Position numbers and translations under genes: made by a program
Part shown: positions 33,937 to 43,794 of the stretch, one piece after another
Position numbering within the stretch: the stretch's first letter is position 1
Layout of the letters: the number at the start of each line of letters is the position of its first letter
Notes under the pieces: model-generated
The model's input: only the letters and a program-made list of their open reading frames with translations
The model's database searches: none
What the model was told of the DNA's origin: nothing
NCBI RefSeq assembly: GCF_003076455.1
Contig: NZ_CP020918.1
Span: 248,001-312,000, forward strand
Direction of reading: 5' to 3'
Length of the DNA stretch: 64,000 nucleotides
Origin: Flavobacterium faecale
GTDB taxonomy: Bacteria; Bacteroidota; Bacteroidia; Flavobacteriales; Flavobacteriaceae

Positions 33937-36750
33937 TTATTTTTGTACCTCAGGCATTAACATCGCAATTACTTTATCTTTTGTTAGATATTTTTTAGCA
34001 ACAGCTTGAATATCCTTAGCAGTAACTTTATTAAGCGCTTCTTCTACTTGAAAAATCTTATTTGGACTTTTTCCGTCAATATACGATTGTGTAAAATTGC
34101 TTAACCAAAAGTTATTATCTTTAATATCCTTTTTGTATTCCAATAATTCGGCTTGCTTGAATTTGGCCACATCTTTTTCGTCTGGACCATTATCAATGAT
34201 TTTTTGTAATTCTTTCAATGCAGAAGCTGTTAACTTCTCAGCATTTTCAGGACCACAAGGGAAATTAATACTAAAATTGAAAGAACCATTAGGAACTTTA
34301 TTCATGCTACCTCTTGCTCCAATACCATAAACACCACTTTCGTTTTCTCTTAATTCTTCAATTAATTTAATCGTTAAAACTTCGGCTAACGCGTTTATTG
34401 TCAAAGCTTCTTTATCAGAATAAATAGCATCTCCGTAAAACATAATTGAAACAGTGCTTTTAGGATCTGTTCCTTTATTGATTACTTTTTTCAGATCACC
34501 TTTTAGCGATCTATATCCAAGATCTTTTACAACATCTTTTTTATCCGTAGACGGCAATGATGCAATGTACTTAGCAGCATATTCCTCCATAACTTTATCA
34601 TCTACATTACCTACAAAAAAGAATTCAAAATCTCCCGCATTGGCAAAACGCTCTTTGTACTTTTTATAAGCTAAAGCATAATCTGTTTGTGCCCATGTTT
34701 TATCTGTTGGAACAATTCCGATAAATCTAGGATCTTCTTTCTTTAAAAATGCGTAGAGTTCTTGTTGGAAATAAAACGAAGGTCGTGAAGCCATATTTTT
34801 GTAAAAAGCAGATTGCTTTTGTTTGAAACCTTCAAAAGCTTCTTGATCCATATTTAAATCGGTGAAATAAGCATAGGTACTTTGGAATAAATATTCTAAA
34901 TCCTTTGGAGTAGCACTACCCTTGAGTCCTTCGGTAATAGTACCAATATAAGGAGTAACCGAAGCTATTTTACCCGACATGAATTTATTAATATCATTCA
35001 ATTTCAAACCTGAAAAACCTGCTTCAGCCAAAGCACCATTTGCAAATTGGGTTTTGATAATTTCTTCGTTAGAATAGGTATTAGTACCTCCGAAACTAAC
35101 CGCATCCATCAAAATTTCGTCATTCTTGAAGTCAGTTTTTTTATACTTCACTTTTGCACCATTCGAAAGAAACAAAGTCGTTAATCCTAAGCTTGTATCT
35201 GTTTCTTTCTTCACGATCGTGCCCGGTTTCACTTCTGTACGAAGTAAGCTAGCAACTGCTTTTGAATCGGTATAAGGTGTGATTTCATCAGCACTAATTT
35301 TCAATGCATCTAACACTTCTTTTTCTGTCACTTTTACCAATCCTTCTTTTTCTGGACCAGTTATAATAACCACTCTATTGTCTTCTTTTACTAAGTCCTT
35401 CATGAATGTAGCAACATCAGCCAACGTAACAGAAGGCAATAATTGTTTTGTAGTTATATATTCCCATTCGATTCCTGGCGAAGGCTCCTGCTCTAAAAAC
35501 TGAGCTTGATATTGACTTACAAATTTTTCCGATTCTGTTTTATCACGATCATTATATTGCTTCTCGTATTGAGCAAGAACTTCAGATTTGGCTCTTTCTA
35601 ATTCTCCTTCGGTAAATCCAAACTTTTTAGCACGTTCATTTTCAATTGCCAAAACTTTGATCGCCGCTAACTGATTCTCCTCTGAAACAACCGCGAAAGA
35701 TTGATACGCTTCTTTGGTTCGTGCATACGTTCCTCCATGAAAAGAGTAACCATAAGTAAAAGGTGGCGTAGCCGAATTAATTAATTCTTGTATTCTATTG
35801 TTTATCATAGTAGCAAATAAACTTTCGGTTAAATTCTCTCTATAATCACCAATAGTTACCATTTTTTTTGGCGTTCCGTAATCTTTATACATTAATTGAA
35901 CCATAGTATAAGGTGATTCTTTATCACTTTCTACTGCTACTAATGTTTCTTTATGATTGGGTACGTCAAATATTTTTCTTTCCTTCTCATTTGCTGGATT
36001 TTTATACTTAGAGAAATGATCTTTCACTTTTTTCTCCATCGCATCGACATCGATATCACCTACCACAATTACACTAATCAAATCTGGGCGGTACCAATCT
36101 TTGTAAAAGTTTACAATTTTATCGTATTTGAATGTTTCTAAAATCTCTTTTTCTCCAATTGGTAAACGATCTGCATAATGACTTTTGTACATCATTTTAG
36201 GCAAGTAACGGCCCATCATTCTTTTATCGGCACCAAGACCCAATCTATATTCTTCTAACACTACTCCTCTTTCCTTTTCGATTTCTGCTGGAGTCAAATC
36301 GGCATTAAAAGCCCAATCTTCAATGATATTAAATCCGTTTTCTAATTTTTCTGGACTGTCAGATGGGATAGGTAAAAAATAAACCGTTTCGTCAAAACTT
36401 GTGTAGGCATTCAAATGCTGTCCAAATTTCACTCCAATACTTTGGAGGTAATCCACTAATTTATTTTTAGGAAAGCGCTTTGTTCCATTAAAGTTCATGT
36501 GTTCCATGAAATGCGCTAAACCTTTTTGATCATCATTTTCAAGAATAGATCCTGCATTCACCACAAGTCGCAAGTCTACTTTGTTTTCTGGTTTGGCATT
36601 TTTCTTGATGTAATAGGTTAATCCATTGGACAAAACACCAGTTTTGAAAGATGGATCAGTAGGGATTTTTTTAGAAAGATCCATATCTTGCGCAAAGACT
36701 GCTGAAGAACACAATATAAGTCCGAGAGTAACTCTAGAAAATTGTTTCAT
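33937..36750 (-). CDS. Exported M16-family zinc metallopeptidase (tandem domain)
   Basis: 937 residues from the ATG at 36750, which puts a signal peptide first (SRVTLGLILCSSAVFAQDMD); a 14-residue upstream extension lacks support. The N-terminal domain has the inverted zinc motif H80-F-M-E-H84 (GLAHFMEHMNFNGTKRFPKN) and the downstream Glu region (EIEKERGVVLEEYR). Residues about 500-937 form the second, catalytically silent M16 half (VSIMFYGDAIYSDKEALTIN, LIEELRENESGVYGIGARGS). Degrades peptides, probably in the periplasm. Full length. Monocistronic with a strong terminator. Confidence 0.94.
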   Translation of the reverse strand: MKQFSRVTLGLILCSSAVFAQDMDLSKKIPTDPSFKTGVLSNGLTYYIKKNAKPENKVDLRLVVNAGSILENDDQKGLAHFMEHMNFNGTKRFPKNKLVDYLQSIGVKFGQHLNAYTSFDETVYFLPIPSDSPEKLENGFNIIEDWAFNADLTPAEIEKERGVVLEEYRLGLGADKRMMGRYLPKMMYKSHYADRLPIGEKEILETFKYDKIVNFYKDWYRPDLISVIVVGDIDVDAMEKKVKDHFSKYKNPANEKERKIFDVPNHKETLVAVESDKESPYTMVQLMYKDYGTPKKMVTIGDYRENLTESLFATMINNRIQELINSATPPFTYGYSFHGGTYARTKEAYQSFAVVSEENQLAAIKVLAIENERAKKFGFTEGELERAKSEVLAQYEKQYNDRDKTESEKFVSQYQAQFLEQEPSPGIEWEYITTKQLLPSVTLADVATFMKDLVKEDNRVVIITGPEKEGLVKVTEKEVLDALKISADEITPYTDSKAVASLLRTEVKPGTIVKKETDTSLGLTTLFLSNGAKVKYKKTDFKNDEILMDAVSFGGTNTYSNEEIIKTQFANGALAEAGFSGLKLNDINKFMSGKIASVTPYIGTITEGLKGSATPKDLEYLFQSTYAYFTDLNMDQEAFEGFKQKQSAFYKNMASRPSFYFQQELYAFLKKEDPRFIGIVPTDKTWAQTDYALAYKKYKERFANAGDFEFFFVGNVDDKVMEEYAAKYIASLPSTDKKDVVKDLGYRSLKGDLKKVINKGTDPKSTVSIMFYGDAIYSDKEALTINALAEVLTIKLIEELRENESGVYGIGARGSMNKVPNGSFNFSINFPCGPENAEKLTASALKELQKIIDNGPDEKDVAKFKQAELLEYKKDIKDNNFWLSNFTQSYIDGKSPNKIFQVEEALNKVTAKDIQAVAKKYLTKDKVIAMLMPEVQK

Positions 36751-36920
36751 AAATGTTATTTTAGTTTCAATAAAGGTATTGATTAAAATCAAAAAAAATA
36801 ATTTTTGTAAGACTATTTTAACACATTTCTTACATTTAGTAATTATTCAATACTACTGTACGTATTCAAACACCAATTATAAATTAGTATATTTAGCTTT
36901 TTTTTAAAAACAATGTTTCC

Positions 36921-38171
36921 ATGAAAAGAATAACTACTTTTTTCCTATTATTTACCATCCAATTCTTATTCTCTCAAGTAGAGTCGGAAATTACGCCGCC
37001 ATACAACATCAAAACGGTTTCGTTTGTTCAAAACAGTACCAACATGGTTCCGATTTTTGAATTAGGGTCAGGGTTTCAATTTCAATTTGATGACCTGTAC
37101 GGCAACAGTGCTGATTATTTTTATGAAATTGTACATTGCGATTATAATTGGAATCCGTCTCCTATTCCGAAAATTGAATATTTGGGTGGCATTGACAATC
37201 AGCGCATTCAAACAGTCACTAACTCCTTCAATACATTACAAATCTACTCGCATTTTGCTTTGTCGATTCCAAATCAATATACAACCCAAATTAAGTTAAG
37301 CGGAAACTATATTTTGAGGATCATGAATGAAAGTAGGGAACTTCTCTTTAGCAGACGTTTTATCTTGTATGAAGATTTAGCTACCATTCCAATGCAGGTT
37401 AAACGTGCCCGTACGATAAAAAACCTGACCTTCAAACACAACATGGATTTCTCCATTTCGTCAAACACCATCACGTTTCAAAACCCAATTAAAAACGTGA
37501 GAGTTTCAATTTTTCAAAATGGTAACTTTAATATGGCCATCAAAAATATCGTTCCACAATATACGATGGGTAACAATTTGATTTATAAGTACGATACCGA
37601 GACACAGTTTTGGGCTGGCAATGAATTTTTATATTTCGAAAATAAAAACATTCGTTTTCCTGCCAATTTTATTGCAAAAGTGGACAGCAGTACCGACATC
37701 TATAGCACCTATTTATTTCCTCATCAAGCGAGAGCAAATGCTCCTTATACATTTTACCAAGATGTCAATGGGAATTTTGTGGTTTTGAATGCCAATGCTG
37801 AGAATAACGAAATCGAAGCTGATTATTCTTGGATATACTTTACACTTTCTGCACCATCTTTCTACCAGAAAAAAAACGTTTATGTTGTTGGAATGTTTAA
37901 CAATTACAACCTTGGAGCCGAGTCCAAAATGGATTATAACGAGAAGAAGGGTGTCTATGAAAAAGCAATGTTAATCAAGCAAGGCTTTACAAATTACAAA
38001 TATGTCGTAGCCGATAGCGAAGGTGTAATTGACAATGAAAACAGCATTGATGGTAATTTCTACCAAACTGAAAATGAATATACTATCCTTGCCTATTATC
38101 GAGACAATACTGGACGATACGATCGTGTAATCGGGAAAGGATCGGCCGTATCTACAAATGTGGTTAATTAA
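36921..38171 (+). CDS. Type IX secretion system plug protein (DUF5103)
   Basis: 416 residues with a signal peptide (RITTFFLLFTIQFLFSQVES). Family signature segments: YNIKTVSFVQNSTNMVPIFE, FYEIVHCDYNWNPSPIPKIE, YLGGIDNQRIQTVTNSFNTL, LRIMNESRELLFSRRF, and C-terminal FYQKKNVYVVGMFNNYNLG. In F. johnsoniae the protein of this family plugs the SprA translocon from the periplasmic side, so this gene places a type IX secretion system in the organism, though no other sec/gld genes are in the window. Divergent from the M16 peptidase and 81 bp from apaG. Confidence 0.9.
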   Translation: MKRITTFFLLFTIQFLFSQVESEITPPYNIKTVSFVQNSTNMVPIFELGSGFQFQFDDLYGNSADYFYEIVHCDYNWNPSPIPKIEYLGGIDNQRIQTVTNSFNTLQIYSHFALSIPNQYTTQIKLSGNYILRIMNESRELLFSRRFILYEDLATIPMQVKRARTIKNLTFKHNMDFSISSNTITFQNPIKNVRVSIFQNGNFNMAIKNIVPQYTMGNNLIYKYDTETQFWAGNEFLYFENKNIRFPANFIAKVDSSTDIYSTYLFPHQARANAPYTFYQDVNGNFVVLNANAENNEIEADYSWIYFTLSAPSFYQKKNVYVVGMFNNYNLGAESKMDYNEKKGVYEKAMLIKQGFTNYKYVVADSEGVIDNENSIDGNFYQTENEYTILAYYRDNTGRYDRVIGKGSAVSTNVVN

Positions 38172-38252
38172 AAAATAACAATTTAAAGACGGCTTAGTAA
38201 ATCCTTTTTTTGTATTTTTGTTTAGTATAACACAACTACTTATTAGTTTATC

Positions 38253-38639
38253 ATGGTTACTCAAATTACAAGAGGTATAAAAATTTCAGTTTTGACTAGT
38301 TTTGAAGGCACGTACTTCAAAAACTACAAGATTCATTTTGCCTTTAGTTACGAGGTTATGATAGAAAATCATAGTAAAGATTCAGTACAACTTACATCAC
38401 GTCACTGGGAAATTTTTGATTCACTAAAGGAATTAGAAATAGTTGACGGAGAAGGAGTCGTTGGCAAAAAACCCGTTTTAAAACCGGGCGAGCAACACAC
38501 TTACAGCTCAGGATGTTTACTTGCCTCTCCTTATGGCGCCATGAAAGGTCATTTTAATATGATCAACTTCAGTAATGCAAAAAATTTCAAAGTATACATT
38601 CCGACATTCCGATTGTGTGCTCCTTTTGCATTAAATTAA
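38253..38639 (+). CDS. apaG: ApaG protein
   Basis: 128 residues, whole-length ApaG/DUF525 beta-sandwich. Conserved segments are FAFSYEVMIENHSKDSVQLT, RHWEIFDSLKELEIVDGEGV, GKKPVLKPGEQHTYSSGCLL and GAMKGHFNMI. Small cytoplasmic protein linked in enterobacteria to Co2+/Mg2+ tolerance and to Ap4A hydrolase; its biochemical function is still unclear. A TATTTTTG at 38213-38220 gives a plausible promoter. ATG at 38253 gives the complete domain. Confidence 0.93.
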   Translation: MVTQITRGIKISVLTSFEGTYFKNYKIHFAFSYEVMIENHSKDSVQLTSRHWEIFDSLKELEIVDGEGVVGKKPVLKPGEQHTYSSGCLLASPYGAMKGHFNMINFSNAKNFKVYIPTFRLCAPFALN

Positions 38640-38787
38640 GTAAAATCCCCTTTTTACCCGTTATTCTTTAGCCAAATCTAGTTTAGATGTAAAAATATCT
38701 ATGTATTTTTGTGTGTGATTTTTACTTTTTTGTTATAAAATGAGTAAAAATACTTTCTAATTCTAAATACAAATAAACAATAACACC

Positions 38788-40416
38788 ATGCTAAAAGGAT
38801 TTTTCAAGACACCAAAAGCTGTTAACGAACCCGTAAAAACGTATGCTCCAAATTCACCAGAAAAAAAAGCAGTACTAGAAGCTTATTCGAAAATGTGGAA
38901 TACTAAAATTGACGTTCCGTTGTACATCGGAAGCGAAGAGATTAGAACTGGGAACACCAAAAACATGACCGCTCCGCACGATCACAAGCATGTTGTAGGT
39001 ACGTACCACCTTGCTGAGAAATCTCATGTAGAGAAAGCTATTGCAAACGCATTAGCATCTAGAACAGCATGGGCAAATATGGCATGGGAACAAAGAGCAG
39101 CTATATTTTTGAAAGCAGCTGAATTAATTGCAGGCCCCTACAGAGCAAGAATCAATGCAGCGACAATGATCGCACAATCAAAAAATATTCACCAAGCAGA
39201 AATTGATGCTTCCTGCGAGTTAATTGACTTTTTACGTTTTAACGTAGAGTTCATGACTCAAATATATGCTGACCAACCTTCGTCTTCATCTGATATGTGG
39301 AACCGCTTGGAATACCGTCCTCTTGAAGGATTTGTATATGCGATCACTCCTTTTAACTTTACAGCAATTGCTGCCAACTTGCCAGCGAGTGCTGCTATGA
39401 TGGGTAACGTTGTGGTATGGAAACCAAGTGATAGCCAAGTATTCTCGGCTCAAATCATTATCGAAGTTTTCAAAGAAGCTGGAGTTCCTGATGGCGTTAT
39501 CAACGTAGTTTTTGGAGACGCTTTAATGGTAACTGATACCGTTTTGGCAAGCCGTGACTTCGCAGGATTACACTTTACAGGATCAACTCATGTATTTAAG
39601 GATATCTGGGCAAAAATAGGAACTAACATTCACCACTATAAAACATACCCAAGAATCGTAGGAGAAACTGGAGGAAAAGATTTTATCATCGCACACTCAA
39701 GCGCTAACCCAAAACAAGTTTCTACAGGAATTGTACGTGGAGCATTCGAATTTCAAGGTCAAAAGTGTTCAGCAGCTTCAAGAGCTTACGTACCACAAAG
39801 TATGTGGCCAGCGGTAAAAGAGCAAATCATCACTGATGTAAAATCAATGAAAATGGGATCTCCCGAAGATTTTAGCAATTTTATTACTGCAGTAATTCAC
39901 GAAGGTTCTTTTGACAAACTAGCGAGCTTTATTGACCAAGCCAAAAAAGATACTGACGCTGAAATCATCGTTGGAGGGAACTATGACAAATCAGTTGGAT
40001 ACTTTATCGAGCCAACGGTTATTGTTACTACAAACCCGCATTACTCAACAATGGAAACCGAATTATTCGGACCTGTGATGACTATTTTCGTTTATGAAGA
40101 TGCAAAATGGGAAGAGACGCTTGAATTAGTAGATTCAACTTCTGAGTATGCATTAACAGGAGCTGTTTTCAGTACCGATCGTTACGCAATTGAAGTAGCT
40201 ACTGTAAAATTACAAAACGCTGCAGGTAACTTCTATATCAATGATAAACCAACAGGTGCCGTAGTAGGACAACAACCCTTTGGTGGAGCAAGAGCTTCAG
40301 GAACAAATGACAAAGCAGGTTCACCTTTGAACTTATTGCGTTGGGCATCACCTAGAACAATCAAAGAGACTTTTGTAACTCCAGTAGATTACAGATACCC
40401 GTTTTTGGGAGAATAG
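38788..40416 (+). CDS. pruA: L-glutamate gamma-semialdehyde (P5C) dehydrogenase
   Basis: Oxidises glutamate semialdehyde to glutamate with NAD+ in proline breakdown. 542 residues, monofunctional: no proline dehydrogenase domain is fused. Aldehyde dehydrogenase hallmarks: NFTAIAANLPASAAMMGNVV, GETGGKDFIIAH with the catalytic Glu, FEFQGQKCSAASRAYVP with the catalytic Cys, and PFGGARASGTNDKAGS. Single gene, promoter-like TATTTTTG at 38704-38711, strong terminator after it. Confidence 0.96.
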   Translation: MLKGFFKTPKAVNEPVKTYAPNSPEKKAVLEAYSKMWNTKIDVPLYIGSEEIRTGNTKNMTAPHDHKHVVGTYHLAEKSHVEKAIANALASRTAWANMAWEQRAAIFLKAAELIAGPYRARINAATMIAQSKNIHQAEIDASCELIDFLRFNVEFMTQIYADQPSSSSDMWNRLEYRPLEGFVYAITPFNFTAIAANLPASAAMMGNVVVWKPSDSQVFSAQIIIEVFKEAGVPDGVINVVFGDALMVTDTVLASRDFAGLHFTGSTHVFKDIWAKIGTNIHHYKTYPRIVGETGGKDFIIAHSSANPKQVSTGIVRGAFEFQGQKCSAASRAYVPQSMWPAVKEQIITDVKSMKMGSPEDFSNFITAVIHEGSFDKLASFIDQAKKDTDAEIIVGGNYDKSVGYFIEPTVIVTTNPHYSTMETELFGPVMTIFVYEDAKWEETLELVDSTSEYALTGAVFSTDRYAIEVATVKLQNAAGNFYINDKPTGAVVGQQPFGGARASGTNDKAGSPLNLLRWASPRTIKETFVTPVDYRYPFLGE

Positions 40417-40429
40417 TCCCTCGAGGGCG

Positions 40430-40454
40430 TACCCCCTAGCCCCCTGAAGGGGGA
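40430..40454. repeat. Short GC-rich REP-like palindrome
   Basis: ACCCCCTAGCCCCCTGAAGG then GGG: CCCCCT..AGGGGG hairpin with a tiny loop, GC-rich in an AT-rich intergenic region. Similar short sequences recur in many Bacteroidota genomes to my recollection; the role is unknown. Lies between the pruA stop and its terminator. Confidence 0.6.
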
Positions 40455-40464
40455 GAAAAAAAAG

Positions 40465-40504
40465 AGCCCACAAGATTTCAATTTTGAAATCTTGTGGGCT
40501 TTTA
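40465..40504 (+). terminator. Terminator of pruA
   Basis: AGCCCACAAGATTTCA pairs perfectly (16 bp) with TGAAATCTTGTGGGCT, 4-base loop, then TTTT. Confidence 0.92.
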
Positions 40505-40602
40505 TAATTATAGATTTAAAAAAAAGAAATAAAAATCAATCTTCAACCGATATTCTCGGTCGCTATTTAAACTTTTAAACAATCAAACCTTTAAACTTTT
40601 TT

Positions 40603-41232
40603 CTATACCACAAACTTTAACGGTAAGTGTACTACTTTTTTTGTTTCGAAAAATTCATCTTCAAAAATCGTAGCTAAATCATACTCTGTAGCCTTAGGGA
40701 AATCCTTCAATTCTTCGGTTAGATCACCTCCTTTTAGATATAAGATTCCGTTTTTCAATGCGTGTTTGTGCTGTTTTTTGATTTTAGTTTTTACCCACGA
40801 AACAAAATCCGGCATATTGGTAACGGCGCGGCTAACAATAAAATCAAAATCACCTTTTACATTTTCGGCTCTTATTTGCTCTGCTTTAACATTCTTCAAT
40901 CCCAAAGCATCAGAAACTCCTTGTACTACTTTTATTTTTTTGGCGATTACATCAATCAAATAAAAACGAGTCTCTGGAAATAAAATCGCTAACGGAATTC
41001 CAGGAAAACCTCCACCTGTACCTACGTCCAAAACATACGTACCTGGTTCAAACTTCATGATTTTTGCAATTCCCAACGAATGCAAAATATGTTTGGTGTA
41101 TAGTGAATCAATATCTTTTCGTGAAATCACATTGATTTTTTCGTTCCAATCATGGTATAAAAAATCCAATCTTTCAAATTGTTCTTTCTGAATTTCCGTC
41201 AAATCTGGAAAATACTTCAAAATCTCGTCCAT
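40603..41232 (-). CDS. rsmG: 16S rRNA (guanine527-N7)-methyltransferase RsmG
   Basis: 209 residues. Modifies G527 of 16S rRNA. Family features: FLYHDWNEKINVISRKDIDS with TKHILHSLG near the N-terminus, motif I YVLDVGTGGGFPGIPLAIL (about 67-85), FYLIDVIAKKIKVVQGV, and FDFIVSRAVTNMPDF. Complete. Divergent from the desaturase gene. No terminator of its own stands out beyond AT-rich sequence. Confidence 0.96.
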   Translation of the reverse strand: MDEILKYFPDLTEIQKEQFERLDFLYHDWNEKINVISRKDIDSLYTKHILHSLGIAKIMKFEPGTYVLDVGTGGGFPGIPLAILFPETRFYLIDVIAKKIKVVQGVSDALGLKNVKAEQIRAENVKGDFDFIVSRAVTNMPDFVSWVKTKIKKQHKHALKNGILYLKGGDLTEELKDFPKATEYDLATIFEDEFFETKKVVHLPLKFVV

Positions 41233-41310
41233 TGTCTAATTTTTTAACAAAAGTAACACTTTTAAATCTTAAAATTTAGCCGAATTTCGCAAATAGAAAT
41301 TTTTAATAAT

Positions 41311-41318
41311 TACCTTTG
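41311..41318 (+). promoter_or_regulatory. -7 element of the desaturase promoter
   Basis: TACCTTTG, perfect TAnnTTTG, 25 bp before the ATG at 41344. Position -33 is not clear. Confidence 0.45.
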
Positions 41319-41343
41319 CAAACTATTAGAACCTAAACTATTT

Positions 41344-42441
41344 ATGAATTTGACTCCTCCAACTTTTCCAAGACAAGATGCTTTAAAATTTTTTAAAATT
41401 TTAAATTCTCGTGTAAACGAATATTTCAGGGAAAACAACATTAAGAAAACGGGGAACTGGAAATTGTATATCAAAACAGCTATTATGTTTTCGTTACTTT
41501 TCATTCCATACTTCGTACTTCTTTTTTTACCAACCATGCCATTTGGCATCCATTTACTCCTAAGTTTTGTCATGGGTGTAGGTATGGCAGGCGTAGGTAT
41601 GAACGTGATGCACGATGGTAATCACGGCTCTTATTCGACCAAACCATGGATCAACAAAATAATGGGAGGTAGTATCTACATTCTAGCTGGAAACGTTTAC
41701 AATTGGCAAGTACAACACAATGTTTTACACCACACCTATACCAACATACCTGGACATGATGAAGATCTTGAAGCAGGACGAATCATTCGATTCACCAAAC
41801 ATGCCAAATGGTATAGTTTTCATAGATTTCAACAATATTATGCTTTGTTTGCTTACGGCTTATTAACCATCAACTGGTGCCTAACAACCGATTTCAAGCA
41901 AATGGGCGCTTACCTAAAAAGAAAATTATCTTACGGTGGACCAGCAAATCCAAAAAAATTATGGACTGGATTAGTCATTTCTAAAATTGTATATTTCTCC
42001 TTTTGGTTAGTGGTTCCAATGTTGTTACTTACTTGGTGGAAAGTTTTAATTGGCTTTTTCATCATGCATTATACCGCAGGATTAATTTTGAGCATGGTCT
42101 TTCAATTGGCGCATGTGGTGGAAGAAACAGATAATCCAACACCAAATGAGTTGAACGAAATGGAAAACACTTGGGCAATACACCAATTGTACACCACAAC
42201 CAATTTCGCACCAAAAAGCTGGCTACTTAACTATTATACAGGAGGGCTTAATCACCAAATTGAGCACCATTTGTACCCACACATTAGCCATATCCATTAC
42301 GGAAAAATTGCTCAGTTTGTCAAACAAACGGCAAGCGAATGCAACCTTCCCTATTTCGAATATAAAACCATGTTTAGCGCTGTGGCAGCCCACATGAAAC
42401 ATTTGAGAGATTTAGGAATGCAACCAGAAATTACGCAATAA
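41344..42441 (+). CDS. Membrane fatty acid (acyl-CoA type) desaturase
   Basis: 365 residues. The three histidine boxes that hold the di-iron centre are present: HDGNHG at about 97, HNVLHH at about 129, and HQIEHH at about 305. Between them are paired membrane segments (FSLLFIPYFVLLFLPTMPFG, LLLSFVMGVGMAGVGMNVM, YFSFWLVVPMLLLTW, FFIMHYTAGLILSMVFQLAH). Introduces a double bond into membrane-lipid acyl chains, consistent with cold adaptation. The third box pattern (HQIEHH) is of the linoleoyl-CoA/front-end-like group, but regiospecificity is not readable. Single gene. Confidence 0.93.
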   Translation: MNLTPPTFPRQDALKFFKILNSRVNEYFRENNIKKTGNWKLYIKTAIMFSLLFIPYFVLLFLPTMPFGIHLLLSFVMGVGMAGVGMNVMHDGNHGSYSTKPWINKIMGGSIYILAGNVYNWQVQHNVLHHTYTNIPGHDEDLEAGRIIRFTKHAKWYSFHRFQQYYALFAYGLLTINWCLTTDFKQMGAYLKRKLSYGGPANPKKLWTGLVISKIVYFSFWLVVPMLLLTWWKVLIGFFIMHYTAGLILSMVFQLAHVVEETDNPTPNELNEMENTWAIHQLYTTTNFAPKSWLLNYYTGGLNHQIEHHLYPHISHIHYGKIAQFVKQTASECNLPYFEYKTMFSAVAAHMKHLRDLGMQPEITQ

Positions 42442-42505
42442 AAAAAAATAAATCAGTAACCGCTTTGGTTTCTTCACAGAGACCAAGCCTTTTAAATCAA
42501 CCTTA

Positions 42506-43696
42506 ATGAACCATATTCTTTCAGACAGAATTAACAATTTGGCTACTTCGCAAACATTGGCAATGGCAGCATTGGCTCGCGAATTAAAAGCGCAAGGAAA
42601 AGACATTATCAGTTTAAGTTTAGGAGAACCTGACTTCAACACACCAGACTTTATCAAAGAAGCAGCAAAAAGAGCTGTAGATGAAAACTATAGCACCTAC
42701 TCTCCAGTAGATGGATACGGTGAGCTAAAAGATGCTATTTGCAGAAAATTCAAAAGAGACAACGAGTTGGATTACAAACCAGCAAATATCGTAGTTTCTA
42801 CAGGAGCAAAACAATCATTGTACAACATTGCACAAGTAATGCTAAACGATGGTGACGAAGTTATCTTGCCTGCACCTTACTGGGTTTCGTACTTCGAAAT
42901 CGTAAAATTATCAGGTGGTGTACCGGTTGAAGTTCCTACTTCTATCGATACCGATTTCAAAATGACACCTGCACAGCTAGAAGCAGCCATCACACCAAAA
43001 ACAAAAATGATGTGGTTTTCATCACCTTGTAACCCATCAGGATCAGTTTACAACCGTGAGGAATTAACAGCGCTTGCAGCAGTATTAGAAAAATACCCAA
43101 ACATCTACGTTGTAGCAGATGAGATCTATGAGCACATCAACTTCTCTGGAACTTTTTGCAGCATTGCCTCTATCCCAGGTATGTTTGACAAAACGATCAC
43201 TGTAAACGGAGTTGCCAAAGCATTTGCTATGACAGGATACCGTATTGGTTATATTGGAGCACCAGAATTTATTGCAAAAGCCTGTACCAAAATTCAAGGT
43301 CAAGTAACTTCAGGAGCCAATTCACCAGCACAACGCGCAACAATCACAGCAGTAGATTCAGATCCATCTGTGTTAAAGCACATGGTTGATGCTTTCCATT
43401 CTCGTAGAGACTTGGTAGTTGGATTGTTAAAAGAAATTCCAGGAGTAAAAATCAACGTTCCAGAAGGAGCATTTTACGTTTTCCCAGATGTATCTTCATT
43501 CTTCGGAAAAACATTGAGAGGAACTGAAATCAAAAATGCAATGGATTTATCGATGTACCTTTTGGCCGAAGCAAACGTAGCTACTGTAACAGGTGATGCT
43601 TTTGGTAACCCAGACTGTATCCGTTTCTCTTATGCAACAAGCGACGACATTTTGAAAGAAGCTTTAAAAAGAATCAAAGACGCTTTGGCAGCTTAA
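42506..43696 (+). CDS. PLP-dependent class I/II aminotransferase (aspartate aminotransferase-like)
   Basis: 396 residues, fold type I. Landmarks: DIISLSLGEPDFNTPDFIKE, YSPVDGYGELKDAICRKF, STGAKQSLYNIAQVMLNDGD, PAPYWVSYFE, FSSPCNPSGSVYNREEL, VADEIYEHINF, VNGVAKAFAMTGYRIGYIGA with the PLP-binding Lys, and RFSYATSDD with the substrate-carboxylate Arg. Subgroup Ib of aspartate aminotransferases by appearance; prephenate or other amino donors cannot be excluded. ATG at 42506. Followed by a good terminator. Confidence 0.93.
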   Translation: MNHILSDRINNLATSQTLAMAALARELKAQGKDIISLSLGEPDFNTPDFIKEAAKRAVDENYSTYSPVDGYGELKDAICRKFKRDNELDYKPANIVVSTGAKQSLYNIAQVMLNDGDEVILPAPYWVSYFEIVKLSGGVPVEVPTSIDTDFKMTPAQLEAAITPKTKMMWFSSPCNPSGSVYNREELTALAAVLEKYPNIYVVADEIYEHINFSGTFCSIASIPGMFDKTITVNGVAKAFAMTGYRIGYIGAPEFIAKACTKIQGQVTSGANSPAQRATITAVDSDPSVLKHMVDAFHSRRDLVVGLLKEIPGVKINVPEGAFYVFPDVSSFFGKTLRGTEIKNAMDLSMYLLAEANVATVTGDAFGNPDCIRFSYATSDDILKEALKRIKDALAA

Positions 43697-43720
43697 TTCT
43701 TTTTTCGATTATAGATTACA

Positions 43721-43753
43721 ATGCCTCAAGATTCAGTTCTTGAGGCATTTTTA
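43721..43753 (+). terminator. Terminator of the aminotransferase gene
   Basis: ATGCCTCAAGA / TCTTGAGGCAT 11-bp stem, 6-base loop, T-rich tail. Confidence 0.9.
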
Positions 43754-43794
43754 TTTTGTATTATAATTGAAAAATACTGAGCTTGTCTAAGTAT

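Noticed and set aside
40430..40454. Intrinsic terminator
   Set aside because: The GC-rich hairpin has no T run; the real pruA terminator is at 40465-40504.
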